From: Flavobacterium soyae
GTDB lineage: Bacteria > Bacteroidota > Bacteroidia > Flavobacteriales > Flavobacteriaceae
Length of the DNA: 64,000 nt
Direction: 5' to 3'
Assembly (NCBI RefSeq): GCF_021245985.1
Contig: NZ_JAJQXA010000001.1
Location: 124,001-188,000 of the forward strand
Part shown: piece after piece, positions 36,486 through 44,744 of the stretch
Layout of the letters: the number at the start of each line of letters is the position of its first letter
Numbering within the stretch: position 1 is the first letter of the stretch
Notes under the pieces: generated by a model
Told to the model about the DNA's origin: nothing
Databases searched by the model: none
Seen by the model: only the letters and a program-made list of their open reading frames with translations
Position numbers and translations under genes: made by a program

Positions 36486-36842
36486 CTATATTAATTTTTT
36501 ATAGTAGTTAATAAACCCATTTAACAACTTTTTGCAAGTTTGAATCTGTTCTAGCGCAACCTTAAAACTATTTTCCTCAATATATTTTTGATCTAACGCC
36601 AAATAAAATTGTGTTTCTAATTCATACAATGATCCTCTTGAAATATGCAGAAAATGTATTGTTTCTTTTGATGTTTGTCGTCCACAACCTTCAGCAATAT
36701 TTGAAGGTATTGAAACAGCTGCTCTCCTCATTTGATTTGTTAATCCAAACAATTCTTCTTTTGGAAATAATTTGGAAGAATCATACAACAAATTCACCAA
36801 CTTCCGCGCTTCCATCCAAACTTCCAATTTACTGTATTCCAT
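36486..36842 (-). CDS. Four-helix-bundle protein (S23 ribosomal-intervening-sequence family)
   Basis: 118 residues with the family pattern: LEVWMEARKLVNLLYD (helix 1), LFGLTNQMRRAAVSIPSNIAEGCGR (the conserved RAAVSIPSNIAEG), then FLHISRGSLYELETQFYLAL and a final helix ending FINYYKKLI. This family is found in rRNA intervening sequences and as stand-alone genes; its function is unknown. The gene splits metF from metH2 and is flanked on both sides by GGTTGATGGTT repeats, which suggests it arrived as a mobile cassette. Confidence 0.88.
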   Translation of the reverse strand: MEYSKLEVWMEARKLVNLLYDSSKLFPKEELFGLTNQMRRAAVSIPSNIAEGCGRQTSKETIHFLHISRGSLYELETQFYLALDQKYIEENSFKVALEQIQTCKKLLNGFINYYKKLI

Positions 36843-36925
36843 TTTTATTAGTTGTTTGTTGATGGTTGACAGTTGTTGCTTCTTCTATAGTAATCTATCA
36901 ACCAAAAACCATCAACCATCAACTA
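36843..36925. repeat. GGTTGATGGTT word repeats, both orientations
   Basis: TTGTTTGTTGATGGTTGACAG is followed by ATCAACCAAAAACCATC and ATCAACCATCAAC, so the block can fold back on itself. It separates the four-helix gene from metH2. Confidence 0.65.
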
Positions 36926-36927
36926 TT

Positions 36928-39603
36928 CTAGTCTGCTATATTAGGATTTAACCATTTCATTGCGTAATCCAGCGGTACATTTCGGCGTTTAGCATAATCT
37001 GTAACCTGATCTTCTTTTATTTTTCCGAGTCCGAAATATCGGCTTTTTGGATTTCCAAAATAATATCCTGAAACCGATGAAGCCGGCCACATCGCCATAC
37101 TTTCTGTCAGCTTCACTCCAATTTGTTTTTCAACATCTAAGAGTTTCCAAATAGTTGGTTTTTCCAAGTGATCAGGACAAGCCGGATAACCTGGAGCTGG
37201 ACGAATTCCTTTATAACTTTCTTTAATCAATTCTTCGTTGGTTAAAGACTCATCAGCATCATAACCCCAGAAATCTTTACGAACTCTTTCGTGAAGATAT
37301 TCGGCGAAAGCCTCTGCAAAACGATCAGCAAGGGCTTTAACCATAATCGAATTGTAATCGTCTAGATTCTTTTCATATTCCGCTGCCCATTCGTCAACAC
37401 CAAAACCGGTTGTTACACAGAAAGCTCCCATATAATCAGTTACACCACTGTCTTTTGGCAGAATAAAATCGGCTAAAGCGATGTTTGGTGCTCCTTTTGT
37501 TTTTTGTGATTGCTGTCTTAAAGTCAAAAACTTTTCCAACACTTTTCCATCTTCATTTCTCAATTCGATATCGTCGTCATTTACCTGATTCGCAGGGAAA
37601 ATTCCGTAAATACCTTTTGCTTTTAGTTTTTTCTCAGCCAAAATTACTTTTAGCATTGCCTGAGCATCGTTAAAAACAGATGTCGCTTGTTCACCCACAA
37701 CCTCATCCGTTAAAATCGCAGGATACTTTCCGTACAATTCCCAAGTCTGGAAAAATGGCGTCCAGTCAATATACGGAACCAAAACATCCAGTTCTATTTC
37801 GATAGTTTGTGCACCAATTACTTTTGGTTTAGTCGGAGTATATTCCGACCAATCCAATGGCAATTTGTTTTTGCGGGCATCTTCAATCGTTAAGAAATTC
37901 TTATCTCTTGAACGATTTAAAAATGTTTCTCTAAACGAATCGTATTCTGCGCGAATATCTGCCGCGTATATTTTTCGGTTATGATCTAACAAATTTCCTG
38001 CAACGGTAACGGCTCTCGAAGCATCGTTTACGTGAATTACAGTTTCTCTGTATTGAGGTGCAATTTTCACGGCTGTATGCGCGCGCGAAGTTGTTGCCCC
38101 GCCAATCATAATCGGGATTTTAATATTTTGTTTGTCTAATTCTTTGGCCAAATACACCATTTCGTCAAGCGAAGGTGTGATTAGTCCGCTTAATCCTATA
38201 ATGTCTACTTCATGTTCAATCGCCGCTGCAATGATTTTCTCCGGAGGAACCATAACACCAAGATCTACAATCTCATAATTGTTACAAGCCAAAACCACTG
38301 AAACGATGTTTTTACCAATATCGTGAACGTCACCTTTTACAGTTGCCATCAGGATTTTTCCGTTTCCTTGTTTGTCTCCAGCTTGTTTGCTTGCTTCGAT
38401 AAAAGGCAATAAATAAGCCACGGCTTTTTTCATTACACGAGCCGATTTTACCACCTGAGGAAGGAACATTTTTCCGCTTCCGAATAAATCTCCAACAACA
38501 TTCATTCCGGCCATTAAGTTGATTTCGATAACTTCGATTGGCTTTGTCGCTGCCAAACGTGCTTCTTCTACATCTTCTTCAATAAAAGCATCAATTCCTT
38601 TTACCAACGAATGCGTAATACGTTCTTGAACCGTTCCTAAACGCCATTCCTGAACTACTTTTTCATCGCTCTTTGCTTCGCCTTTTACATTTTCTGCAAA
38701 ATCTAAAAGTCGTTCTGTCGCATCGTCGCGTCTGTCAAGAATTACGTCTTCAACGTGTTCTAATAAGTCTTTCGGAATATCATCGTAAATCGTAAGCATT
38801 TCCGGATTAACGATTCCCATCGTCATTCCATTTTTAATGGCGTGGTATAAAAACACCGAGTGCATTGCTTCACGAACCGTATCATTTCCTCTAAAAGAGA
38901 ACGAAACGTTACTTACTCCACCGCTGATATGTGCGTGCGGAAGATTCTCGCGAACCCATTTTGTTCCTCTAAAGAAGTCCAAAGCGTTCAATCTATGCTC
39001 TTCCATTCCCGTTGCAACAGGGAAAATATTTAAATCGAAAATAATATCCTGCGGAGGAAACCCTACTTTGTTCACCAAAATATCATACGAACGCTGGCAA
39101 ATCTCCACTCTACGATCGTAATTATCCGCCTGACCTACTTCGTCAAAAGCCATTACAATAGCGGCGGCTCCGTAACGTTTGATTAATTTGGCGTGATGAG
39201 TAAAGGCTTCTTCTCCTTCTTTTAACGAAATCGAGTTTACAACACTTTTTCCTTGTACTACTTTTAGACCTGCTTCGATGATTTCCCATTTCGAACTGTC
39301 GATCATAATCGGCACTCTCGAAATGTCTGGTTCTGCCGCAATTAAATTCAAAAATTTAGTCATTGCAGTAACACCGTCAAGCATTCCTTCATCCATATTA
39401 ATATCGATGATTTGTGCTCCACCTTCTACTTGCTGTCTTGCAATATCAAGCGCCTCGTCATATTTCTCTTCCTTGATTAATCTTAGGAACTTTCTTGAAC
39501 CTGTTACGTTTGTACGCTCACCAACATTCACGAAAACACTTTCCGGCGTAATAATCAACGGTTCTAATCCTGATAATACAAGGTCTCTTCTTTTTTCTGT
39601 CAT
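36928..39603 (-). CDS. metH: Methionine synthase, folate/B12/activation part
   Basis: 891 residues covering three of the four MetH modules: pterin-binding domain (about 20-300, [15 protein letters not shown] and [11 protein letters not shown]), the helical cap and B12-binding domain (about 320-560, with the cobalt-ligating His427 in [10 protein letters not shown]), and the SAM-binding reactivation domain (about 600-890, [14 protein letters not shown] and [14 protein letters not shown]). The homocysteine-binding domain is missing and is encoded separately by the gene at 40201-41205. Such splitting is usual in Flavobacteria. The two parts are separated by about 600 bases holding a small lipoprotein gene and repeats. 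Confidence 0.95.
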   Translation of the reverse strand: MTEKRRDLVLSGLEPLIITPESVFVNVGERTNVTGSRKFLRLIKEEKYDEALDIARQQVEGGAQIIDINMDEGMLDGVTAMTKFLNLIAAEPDISRVPIMIDSSKWEIIEAGLKVVQGKSVVNSISLKEGEEAFTHHAKLIKRYGAAAIVMAFDEVGQADNYDRRVEICQRSYDILVNKVGFPPQDIIFDLNIFPVATGMEEHRLNALDFFRGTKWVRENLPHAHISGGVSNVSFSFRGNDTVREAMHSVFLYHAIKNGMTMGIVNPEMLTIYDDIPKDLLEHVEDVILDRRDDATERLLDFAENVKGEAKSDEKVVQEWRLGTVQERITHSLVKGIDAFIEEDVEEARLAATKPIEVIEINLMAGMNVVGDLFGSGKMFLPQVVKSARVMKKAVAYLLPFIEASKQAGDKQGNGKILMATVKGDVHDIGKNIVSVVLACNNYEIVDLGVMVPPEKIIAAAIEHEVDIIGLSGLITPSLDEMVYLAKELDKQNIKIPIMIGGATTSRAHTAVKIAPQYRETVIHVNDASRAVTVAGNLLDHNRKIYAADIRAEYDSFRETFLNRSRDKNFLTIEDARKNKLPLDWSEYTPTKPKVIGAQTIEIELDVLVPYIDWTPFFQTWELYGKYPAILTDEVVGEQATSVFNDAQAMLKVILAEKKLKAKGIYGIFPANQVNDDDIELRNEDGKVLEKFLTLRQQSQKTKGAPNIALADFILPKDSGVTDYMGAFCVTTGFGVDEWAAEYEKNLDDYNSIMVKALADRFAEAFAEYLHERVRKDFWGYDADESLTNEELIKESYKGIRPAPGYPACPDHLEKPTIWKLLDVEKQIGVKLTESMAMWPASSVSGYYFGNPKSRYFGLGKIKEDQVTDYAKRRNVPLDYAMKWLNPNIAD

Positions 39604-39604
39604 T

Positions 39605-39694
39605 TCTTTCTAAGTTACTAAGATCCTGAGATTCTAAGGTTCTAAGTTTTTTATTCTATTTCTTTCCTGCAAGGTTTTTAAAACCTTGTAGGTA
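39605..39694. repeat. TCTAAGGTTCTAAG words and a 27-base palindrome
   Basis: Words like TAAGATCCTGAGATTCTAAGG come first; then a 27-base palindrome near 39668-39694 (CAAGGTTTT-T-AAAACCTTG core). The palindrome is a variant of the one at 41265-41291. Confidence 0.75.
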
Positions 39695-39718
39695 TATTCG
39701 TTTTCAATATTTTAATTT

Positions 39719-39804
39719 GGGCGTGTCCTTCGGCCGGGCTATCCGTTACAAGTCCTCGCTCTTCCTTCGTCAGGCTGTGGGCTTTTCACTTCTATCCCTC
39801 ACGC
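39719..39804. repeat. GGGCGTG...CACGC structured dispersed element
   Basis: An island richer in G+C than its surroundings, about 86 bases, starting GGGCGTGTCC and ending CCCTCACGC, with CGGGCTATCCGTTAC inside. The ends can pair (GCGTG/CACGC). I recognise the layout as a repeat often found next to orphan and immunity-like genes in Bacteroidota. It sits just downstream of the NTF2-like lipoprotein gene. The stretch between it and metH2 has no gene. Confidence 0.55.
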
Positions 39805-39912
39805 AAACTCGCTTTCATAACACCTTTATATTTCTTTTGCTTTTCAATTATCTTTTTTTACTTTCCATGCATCATATAAAGAACCTTACCGTTTTTTGCT
39901 GAGATTTTAATA

Positions 39913-40176
39913 TCAAACACCTCCAAAACCTATACTATTAAAAGTCCCTTTAATATGCCAAATAGAATCATTTTCTATTGTTACTGTATAAGGTCTTTGA
40001 TCTTCTATTTGATCTTTACCATATGATTCAAATAAAATAGGTTCTGCTATTCCGACTGCCGTTTCTTCTTTTGTAACTAAACAATCTTCACATTTAATAC
40101 TTTTCTGAAAAACTGTATTAGTTGTATAATTACAACTAACAAGCATCAAACTAATCAGAAATAAAATCTTCTTCAT
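39913..40176 (-). CDS. Small NTF2-fold immunity-like lipoprotein
   Basis: 87 residues from the ATG at 40176 (a start six codons earlier is possible). Lipobox LVSC places Cys15 after a short hydrophobic segment. The C-terminal half has AVGIAEPILFESYGKDQIEDQRPY followed by W-I/H-GTFN and GGV, which resembles the NTF2-fold immunity-protein family (YGKxxIxxxRPY...W...GTxxx...GGV). These proteins usually counter toxins, but no toxin gene is adjacent. The gene starts within 7-25 bases of the metH1 stop and is unlike its metabolic neighbours, so it is probably a recent insertion. Confidence 0.6.
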   Translation of the reverse strand: MKKILFLISLMLVSCNYTTNTVFQKSIKCEDCLVTKEETAVGIAEPILFESYGKDQIEDQRPYTVTIENDSIWHIKGTFNSIGFGGV

Positions 40177-40200
40177 ATTTATTGCATAACTCATTATGAG

Positions 40201-41205
40201 TTATGCAATAACCGGCGCAACTCTCGGCTTATAATCTTTCGCAACCTCAGCCATTAATCGAATATGATCTGGAGTTGTTCCGCAACAACCTCCAATGATA
40301 TTGATTAAATTATCCTCTAAATATTCTTTAATGAAAGCCTGAGTTTGTTCTGGTGTTTCATCGTATTGTCCGAATGCGTTTGGCAATCCTGCGTTTGGAT
40401 GCGCTGAAACATTAAAGCTTGTATTGTGTGCTAATGTTTTCAAATATGGTTTCAACAAATCGGCTCCAAGTGCGCAATTGAATCCTACACTTAATAACGG
40501 AATATGCGAAACTGAAATTAAAAATGCCTCAACAGTTTGTCCAGAAAGCGTTCTTCCCGAAGCATCGGTAATTGTTCCTGAAACCATAATTGGAATATCA
40601 AGATTGCGTTCTTCTTTTACTTCTTCGATGGCAAAAAGTGCTGCTTTTGCATTTAATGTATCGAAAATCGTTTCTACTAAAAGTAAATCGCATCCACCGT
40701 CCATTAAAGCTTCTGCTTGTTGTTTGTACGCAATTCGTAAATCGTCAAACGTTACGGCTCTGTAACCTGGATCGTTTACATCTGGTGACATACTTGCTGT
40801 ACGGTTTGTCGGTCCAATTGAACCGGCTACGAAACGTGGTTTTTCTGGATTTTTCGCGGTAAACTCATCGGCTACTTGTCTTGCGATTTTTGCCGATTCG
40901 TAGTTTAACTCGTAAACCAAATCTTCCATGTGATAATCGGCCATACCGATTGTCGTTCCAGAGAAAGTATTGGTTTCTACAATGTCAGCACCGGCTTCAT
41001 AATAAGCGGCATGAACATCGCGGATCGCTTGTGGTTGTGTTAGGGATAGTAAATCGTTGTTTCCTTTTAGTGGATGTGGGAAATCTTTGAAACGCTCTCC
41101 TCTAAAATCTTCTTCTGAGAAATTATAGCGCTGTAACATTGTTCCCATTGCTCCGTCAAGGATTAGGATATTTTTTTTTATTGCTTCTTGTATCGTAACT
41201 GCCAT
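40201..41205 (-). CDS. Methionine synthase, homocysteine-binding part
   Basis: A 334-residue zinc-dependent homocysteine S-methyltransferase domain, equal to the N-terminal module of MetH. Start motif [12 protein letters not shown] (16-27), NTFSGT (79-84), and the three zinc cysteines: Cys244 in GFNCALG and the pair Cys307-Cys308 in [10 protein letters not shown]. It must work with the separate folate/B12 polypeptide encoded downstream. A SAM-I riboswitch with its own promoter lies upstream, so excess SAM should turn both parts off. Confidence 0.93.
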   Translation of the reverse strand: MAVTIQEAIKKNILILDGAMGTMLQRYNFSEEDFRGERFKDFPHPLKGNNDLLSLTQPQAIRDVHAAYYEAGADIVETNTFSGTTIGMADYHMEDLVYELNYESAKIARQVADEFTAKNPEKPRFVAGSIGPTNRTASMSPDVNDPGYRAVTFDDLRIAYKQQAEALMDGGCDLLLVETIFDTLNAKAALFAIEEVKEERNLDIPIMVSGTITDASGRTLSGQTVEAFLISVSHIPLLSVGFNCALGADLLKPYLKTLAHNTSFNVSAHPNAGLPNAFGQYDETPEQTQAFIKEYLEDNLINIIGGCCGTTPDHIRLMAEVAKDYKPRVAPVIA

Positions 41206-41264
41206 ATTCTTTTGCCGCTAAGGCACTAAGGCACAAAGCTTTTTTATTCTATTATTAAAACATA

Positions 41265-41291
41265 CCTAACAGGTTTTGAAAACCTGTTAGG
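41265..41291. repeat. 27-base palindrome (CCTAACAGGTTTT type)
   Basis: CCTAACAGGTTTT, one G, then the exact complement. It is a common dispersed palindrome in this group and lies in the 5' leader of metH1, where it could terminate or protect the RNA. Its sister copy is near 39668. Confidence 0.85.
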
Positions 41292-41340
41292 ATACGTGTT
41301 TTGATTCTCATTAATTCCAAAAGTGCACTATTGCTTGCTC

Positions 41341-41425
41341 ATTAGCCCCGATGGAAGCAAATATCCTTTTATTCTGGGGTTCAGAATAAAAGATATTTGT
41401 GTACAGCGGGAACTGTTGACTGCAA
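41341..41425. repeat. AGCCCCGAT...AGCGGGAACTG structured element
   Basis: AGCCCCGATGGAAGC (41344) and CAGCGGGAACTG (41404) flank an 18-bp hairpin (41358-41399, one bulge, loop GGGTT). The outer words can also pair in part. It is one of the REP-like repeats familiar from Flavobacteria and lies between the riboswitch and metH1. The rest of the 551-base gap 41206-41756 holds the riboswitch, promoter and short TAAGG-type repeats. Confidence 0.6.
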
Positions 41426-41520
41426 AAATGCGCCAATGATTCGCTCCTGATACAGAATCTGTTTCAGTAAATATTATATGTTATCGAGAAAAGTTTTGAG
41501 AAATACGAGTATGTATTTGT

Positions 41521-41633
41521 GTTATCTATCTTTAATACTGGAAAATGTCGTATAAAGTAGAATTTAGCACCTTCTTTATGATAAAGGGTTGCTAAGGTTT
41601 CATCGGGTCTATCCCTCCGCCTTTCGTGATAAC
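41521..41633 (-). promoter_or_regulatory. SAM-I riboswitch upstream of metH1
   Basis: The minus strand shows the S-box core: GTTATC at the 5' end, then GGCGGAGGGATAGACCCGATG, AAACCTTAGCAACC, and later AAGGTGCTAAATTC, closing with GATAAC that pairs exactly with the 5' GTTATC (P1, six base pairs). GGGATAGACCCGATGAAACC and the GGTGC/TAGCA pairing are diagnostic. SAM binding would stop expression of metH1 and perhaps metH2 and metF. The SAM aptamer is clear; the expression platform is not, although a long hairpin lies further downstream (41358-41399). Confidence 0.92.
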
Positions 41634-41656
41634 TGACAATAATTTTAAGAACAGTG

Positions 41657-41688
41657 CAAAGGTATGAAATAGGGTTTCTATTTGCAAA
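41657..41688 (-). promoter_or_regulatory. Promoter of the metH1 riboswitch transcript
   Basis: Minus strand: TTTG (41688-41685), 20 bases, then TACCTTTG (41664-41657), a full Bacteroidota promoter. Transcription would start about 20 bases before the riboswitch P1 stem. Confidence 0.75.
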
Positions 41689-41756
41689 TGTTTTTTTTCT
41701 AAGGTTCTGAGGTTCTAAGTCGCTAAGGTTCTAAGTTTTTTTTGAAGGTACTAAGT

Positions 41757-41945
41757 TTAGAATATCCTTTGACTATTGATCTTATATTTTAAGAATACTT
41801 TCATTACCTCTTCATGATCAATAACCTGATTATTTTCTGCTTGCTCAATTCCTATTTCTATTTCCTTTAATTCTTCTTCTGACAAATTATCGGACCAATC
41901 TTTCTGATTTAAAATAGAACTATTACTCTCTTTCTTTGAATTCAT
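41757..41945 (-). CDS. Antitoxin-like 62-residue protein without a toxin
   Basis: A 62-residue, acidic protein. The C-terminal part (IEIGIEQAENNQVIDHEEVMKVFLKYK) resembles the tails of type II antitoxins that pair with RelE/ParE-type toxins, where I/LxQAxxG/NxVI.HEEVM is common; the N-terminal half is charged and shows no clear DNA-binding motif. Only 60 bases with TCTAAGG repeats follow, so there is no toxin gene; this looks like an orphan or relic antitoxin. It lies between the FNR terminator and the metH1 promoter. Confidence 0.55.
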   Translation of the reverse strand: MNSKKESNSSILNQKDWSDNLSEEELKEIEIGIEQAENNQVIDHEEVMKVFLKYKINSQRIF

Positions 41946-41983
41946 AAGTATTGAAATTAATATGTCTGAAAATTACAAATTAA

Positions 41984-42012
41984 AAAAGCCCAAACCAAAA
42001 GTTTGAGCTTTC
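41984..42012 (-). terminator. Terminator after the FNR gene
   Basis: On the minus strand AAAGCTCAAAC and GTTTGGGCTTT flank a short loop, followed by a T-run; it closes the sulfate-assimilation series. Confidence 0.75.
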
Positions 42013-42061
42013 TATATAAAAACTTTAGCACCTTAGTCCCTTAGAACCTCAGCACCTCAGA

Positions 42062-43114
42062 TTAAACTATCGCTTTGACAACTGCTTTTGGAGCTTCTTT
42101 ACGAGTTCCGTCGAAACCGTCTACGCCAGAAACTGTTGTATATTTCAATACGTATTTTTTACCTGGATTGATGATTCCGTATGCGGCCTGGCACATTAAA
42201 GTAGCTTCGTGGAAACCACAAAGAATTAACTTTAATTTTCCTGGATATGTATTTACGTCTCCAATAGCAAAGATTCCCGGAATGTTGGTTTGATAATCTA
42301 ATGCATTGTTTACTTTAATGGCATTTTTCTCGATTTCTAATCCCCAGTCTCCAATTGGACCTAATTTTGGTGTTAATCCGAAAAGCGGAATAAAATAATC
42401 ACATTCGATTTTACGGTGCGCTCCGTTTTCTTCGATATCTAATGATTCAACGTGTTCAGCACCATTGATTCCGATAACTTCTGCCGGAGTAATTAATTTG
42501 ATTTTTCCAGCTGATTTTAATTCCTGTACTTTTTCTACTGAATCTAAAGCTCCTCTGAATTCGTTTCTTCTGTGAATTAAAGTTACTTCTGAAGCTACGT
42601 TTGCTAAGAAGATACTCCAGTCTAATGCTGAATCTCCTCCTCCTGCAATAACAACTCTTTTATCTCTGAATTTCTCAGGATTTTTAATGAAGTATTTTAC
42701 TCCTTTATCTTCATAAAACTCGATATCTTCGATAAGTGGTTTACGAGGCTCGAAACTTCCTAAACCTCCAGCAATTGCAATAACTGGCGCGTGGAATTTA
42801 GTTCCTTTGTTTGATATTACAATGAAGGTTCCGTCTTCTTGTTTTTCAACTGTTTCAGCACGTTCTCCTAAAGTAAATCCTGGCTCAAATTGTTTGATTT
42901 GTTCCATTAAGCCGTCAACTAAATCTCCGGCTAAAACTTCTGGAAAACCTGGAATATCATAAATAGGTTTCTTAGGATATAATTCTGAAAGTTGTCCTCC
43001 TGGCTGAGGCAAAGCATCTAAAATGTGGCATTTTAATTTTAACAATCCTGCCTCGAAAACGGCAAATAAACCTGTTGGGCCTGCTCCAATTATAAGTATA
43101 TCTGTTTTAATCAT
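42062..43114 (-). CDS. Ferredoxin--NADP+ reductase (thioredoxin-reductase-like)
   Basis: 350 residues from the ATG at 43114. FAD dinucleotide fold GAGPTGLFAVFEAG (about 10-23), PGGQLSELYPKKPIYDIPGF (45-64), and the NADP fold VVIAGGGDSALDW (about 155-170), with IGDVNTYPGKLKLI near the C-terminus. The CxxC redox pair of thioredoxin reductases is absent, which is the mark of the FNR2 (YumC-like) group. It probably supplies reduced ferredoxin to the siroheme sulfite reductase encoded upstream in the same series. It is separated from the siroheme gene by 95 bases, with possible own promoter. Confidence 0.88.
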   Translation of the reverse strand: MIKTDILIIGAGPTGLFAVFEAGLLKLKCHILDALPQPGGQLSELYPKKPIYDIPGFPEVLAGDLVDGLMEQIKQFEPGFTLGERAETVEKQEDGTFIVISNKGTKFHAPVIAIAGGLGSFEPRKPLIEDIEFYEDKGVKYFIKNPEKFRDKRVVIAGGGDSALDWSIFLANVASEVTLIHRRNEFRGALDSVEKVQELKSAGKIKLITPAEVIGINGAEHVESLDIEENGAHRKIECDYFIPLFGLTPKLGPIGDWGLEIEKNAIKVNNALDYQTNIPGIFAIGDVNTYPGKLKLILCGFHEATLMCQAAYGIINPGKKYVLKYTTVSGVDGFDGTRKEAPKAVVKAIV

Positions 43115-43209
43115 TATTTTGTTGTTTATAATCATTCTTAATAGAACAAAGGAACGAATAATTTATTCTCCTGACAATGATTTTTATCATTATTCATCCT
43201 CTGATATTG

Positions 43210-43791
43210 TTACTCTTTATTTTTAAGCGAAGAAGTGATTTCGTTCATTCTCTTCACTTTTTCTTCAAAATTACCTTTTAAGGTTTTGCGATATTCATTG
43301 AGGTTTTCGACCATTTGATTTATATCATCCGGAATTATTTCTTCAAAAAATTCCCGAAGCCTTTTAGCTGTTGTAGGCGATTTCCCGTTAGTCGAAATGG
43401 CTATTTTGACATTCCCTTTTGTTACAATTCCACCTAAATAATAATCGCATAAATCTGGTGTATCGGCAATATTGCAAATCAAATAACGCTTTCTTGCCAA
43501 ATCGTAAACCTTTTTATTCACTTTCAAATCGTCTGTACAGGCAATTACCATATGACGCTTTTTGAGCATTTTCTTTTTAAACTTCGATTTTGTCAATTTT
43601 ATCGAAGGATGTTTTTCTGCTAAAACCTTTATTTCTAAATGAAATTCTTTGGCAACAACCTCAACATTTGCATTTGGACTTGACTTTAGCAAAAAAGAAA
43701 GCTTTTCCAGACCTACATTTCCTCCACCTACAATCAATACATTTAAATTGTGAAGCTTTAGAAATATTGGATATAATTCGTTTTGTTCCAT
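43210..43791 (-). CDS. Precorrin-2 dehydrogenase/sirohydrochlorin ferrochelatase (CysG N-terminal type)
   Basis: 193 residues from the ATG at 43791 (an in-frame upstream start at 43830 is less likely since it adds a non-family prefix). It has the NAD-binding motif VLIVGGGNVGLEKLSFL (about 17-33), the ACTDDLKVNKKVYDLARKRYLICNIADTPDLCDYYLGGIV region and TNGKSPTTAKRLREFFE. It oxidises precorrin-2 and, in CysG-like proteins, inserts iron to make siroheme for sulfite reductase. With cobA next to it, the window holds both siroheme steps in separate genes. Confidence 0.9.
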   Translation of the reverse strand: MEQNELYPIFLKLHNLNVLIVGGGNVGLEKLSFLLKSSPNANVEVVAKEFHLEIKVLAEKHPSIKLTKSKFKKKMLKKRHMVIACTDDLKVNKKVYDLARKRYLICNIADTPDLCDYYLGGIVTKGNVKIAISTNGKSPTTAKRLREFFEEIIPDDINQMVENLNEYRKTLKGNFEEKVKRMNEITSSLKNKE

Positions 43792-43834
43792 GTTAATCTT
43801 TTTTCTTCTAATCAAAATTAGAATAACCAATGAG

Positions 43835-43964
43835 ATGTTCCTAACGGAACATTAATATTAATTGGAAACATTCATTTTTTCTACCGATCAGATGTTCCTA
43901 ACGGAACATTTTCACTAAAACTGTTTGTTTTTTTTCTACCAACGAATTGTTCCTAACGGAACAT
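43835..43964. repeat. Three copies of an 18-base palindrome
   Basis: ATGTTCCTAACGGAACAT occurs at 43835-43852 and 43892-43909, and with one change (TT for AT) at 43947-43964. Spacing is 57 and 55 bases, and the second and third copies are preceded by TTTTTTCTACC. The gap lies between cobA and the siroheme gene. This is a dispersed REP-like repeat, not CRISPR. Confidence 0.9.
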
Positions 43965-43970
43965 GAAATT

Positions 43971-44744
43971 CTAACGAATTTCTTCTTTTGATAGAAATTC
44001 TTCGTAGAAACCTTTTAATTTATTGCTTTCTTTGACAACTTCTCCAAGAACAATAATCGCTGGGGAACCTAATTCTTTTTGTTTTACAACTTCTAAAATT
44101 GAATCTACAGTTCCTACACCTACTTTTTCTTCTGCTGTTGTTCCGTTTTGAATGATCGCAACGGGCAAATTTCCTTTATCTTCTTTTTGAAACAAATCGA
44201 TGATTTGAGGCAATTTGTGCATTCCCATCAAAATCACGACTGTTGCAGATGATTGTGCTGCCAAAGCTACATCTGAAGATAATTTTCTATCTGATGTTGT
44301 TCCGGTAATTGCCCAAAAGCTTTCTGAAACGCCACGCTTTGTAATCGAAATTCCCTGACTTGCAGGAACTGCAACTACTGATGAAATTCCTGGAACTACG
44401 ATTGTTTCAATTCCGAAACTTTCTGCAAAATCAATTTCTTCGCCACCTCTTCCGAAAATAAATGGATCTCCGCCTTTTAATCGAACTACGTTTCCGTACG
44501 TTAAAGCATTGTCCACAATCAATTGATTGATTTGATCCTGCGTGTAAGCATGATTTCCGATTCTTTTTCCAACAAAAATTCTAATTGCTTTTTTTGGTGC
44601 ATAATCCAGAATTTCTTCATTGGCTAAAGCGTCGTACAAAACCACATTTGCTTCAGCCAATGCTTTTACAGCTTTTAGCGTAAGTAAATCGGGATCGCCC
44701 GGACCTGCACCGACTAAAGTTATTTTGGGTTTTATATTATGCAT
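43971..44744 (-). CDS. cobA: Uroporphyrinogen-III C-methyltransferase
   Basis: 257 residues with the tetrapyrrole methylase motifs: LVGAGPGDPDLLTLKAV (about 10-26), VRLKGGDPFIFGRGGEE (88-104), VVPGISSVVAVPASQGISITKRG (113-138) and VILMGMHKL. It adds two methyl groups to uroporphyrinogen III to give precorrin-2, for siroheme. Its start overlaps the sulfite reductase stop by eight bases, which points to tight co-expression. The symbol cobA is used for stand-alone SUMT. Confidence 0.94.
   Translation of the reverse strand: MHNIKPKITLVGAGPGDPDLLTLKAVKALAEANVVLYDALANEEILDYAPKKAIRIFVGKRIGNHAYTQDQINQLIVDNALTYGNVVRLKGGDPFIFGRGGEEIDFAESFGIETIVVPGISSVVAVPASQGISITKRGVSESFWAITGTTSDRKLSSDVALAAQSSATVVILMGMHKLPQIIDLFQKEDKGNLPVAIIQNGTTAEEKVGVGTVDSILEVVKQKELGSPAIIVLGEVVKESNKLKGFYEEFLSKEEIR

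Noticed and set aside
36486..36842. Four-helix protein as the Avd accessory of a diversity-generating retroelement
   Set aside because: No reverse transcriptase, template repeat or variable repeat around it; it fits the S23 intervening-sequence family.
39717..39902. 61-residue plus-strand frame
   Set aside because: It begins inside the GGGCGTG structured repeat and continues in AT-rich non-coding DNA.
41698..41756. Missing toxin downstream of the antitoxin-like gene
   Set aside because: Only 60 bases of TCTAAGG repeats; no frame long enough for a toxin on either strand.
42062..43135. FNR gene as thioredoxin reductase
   Set aside because: No CxxC redox pair between the two dinucleotide folds; the match is to the ferredoxin-NADP reductase group.
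43835..43964. Regularly spaced palindromic repeats, possible CRISPR
   Set aside because: Only three 18-base repeats, a perfect palindrome each, with gaps that share T-runs and CTACC; no cas genes nearby. A dispersed REP-type repeat explains it better.
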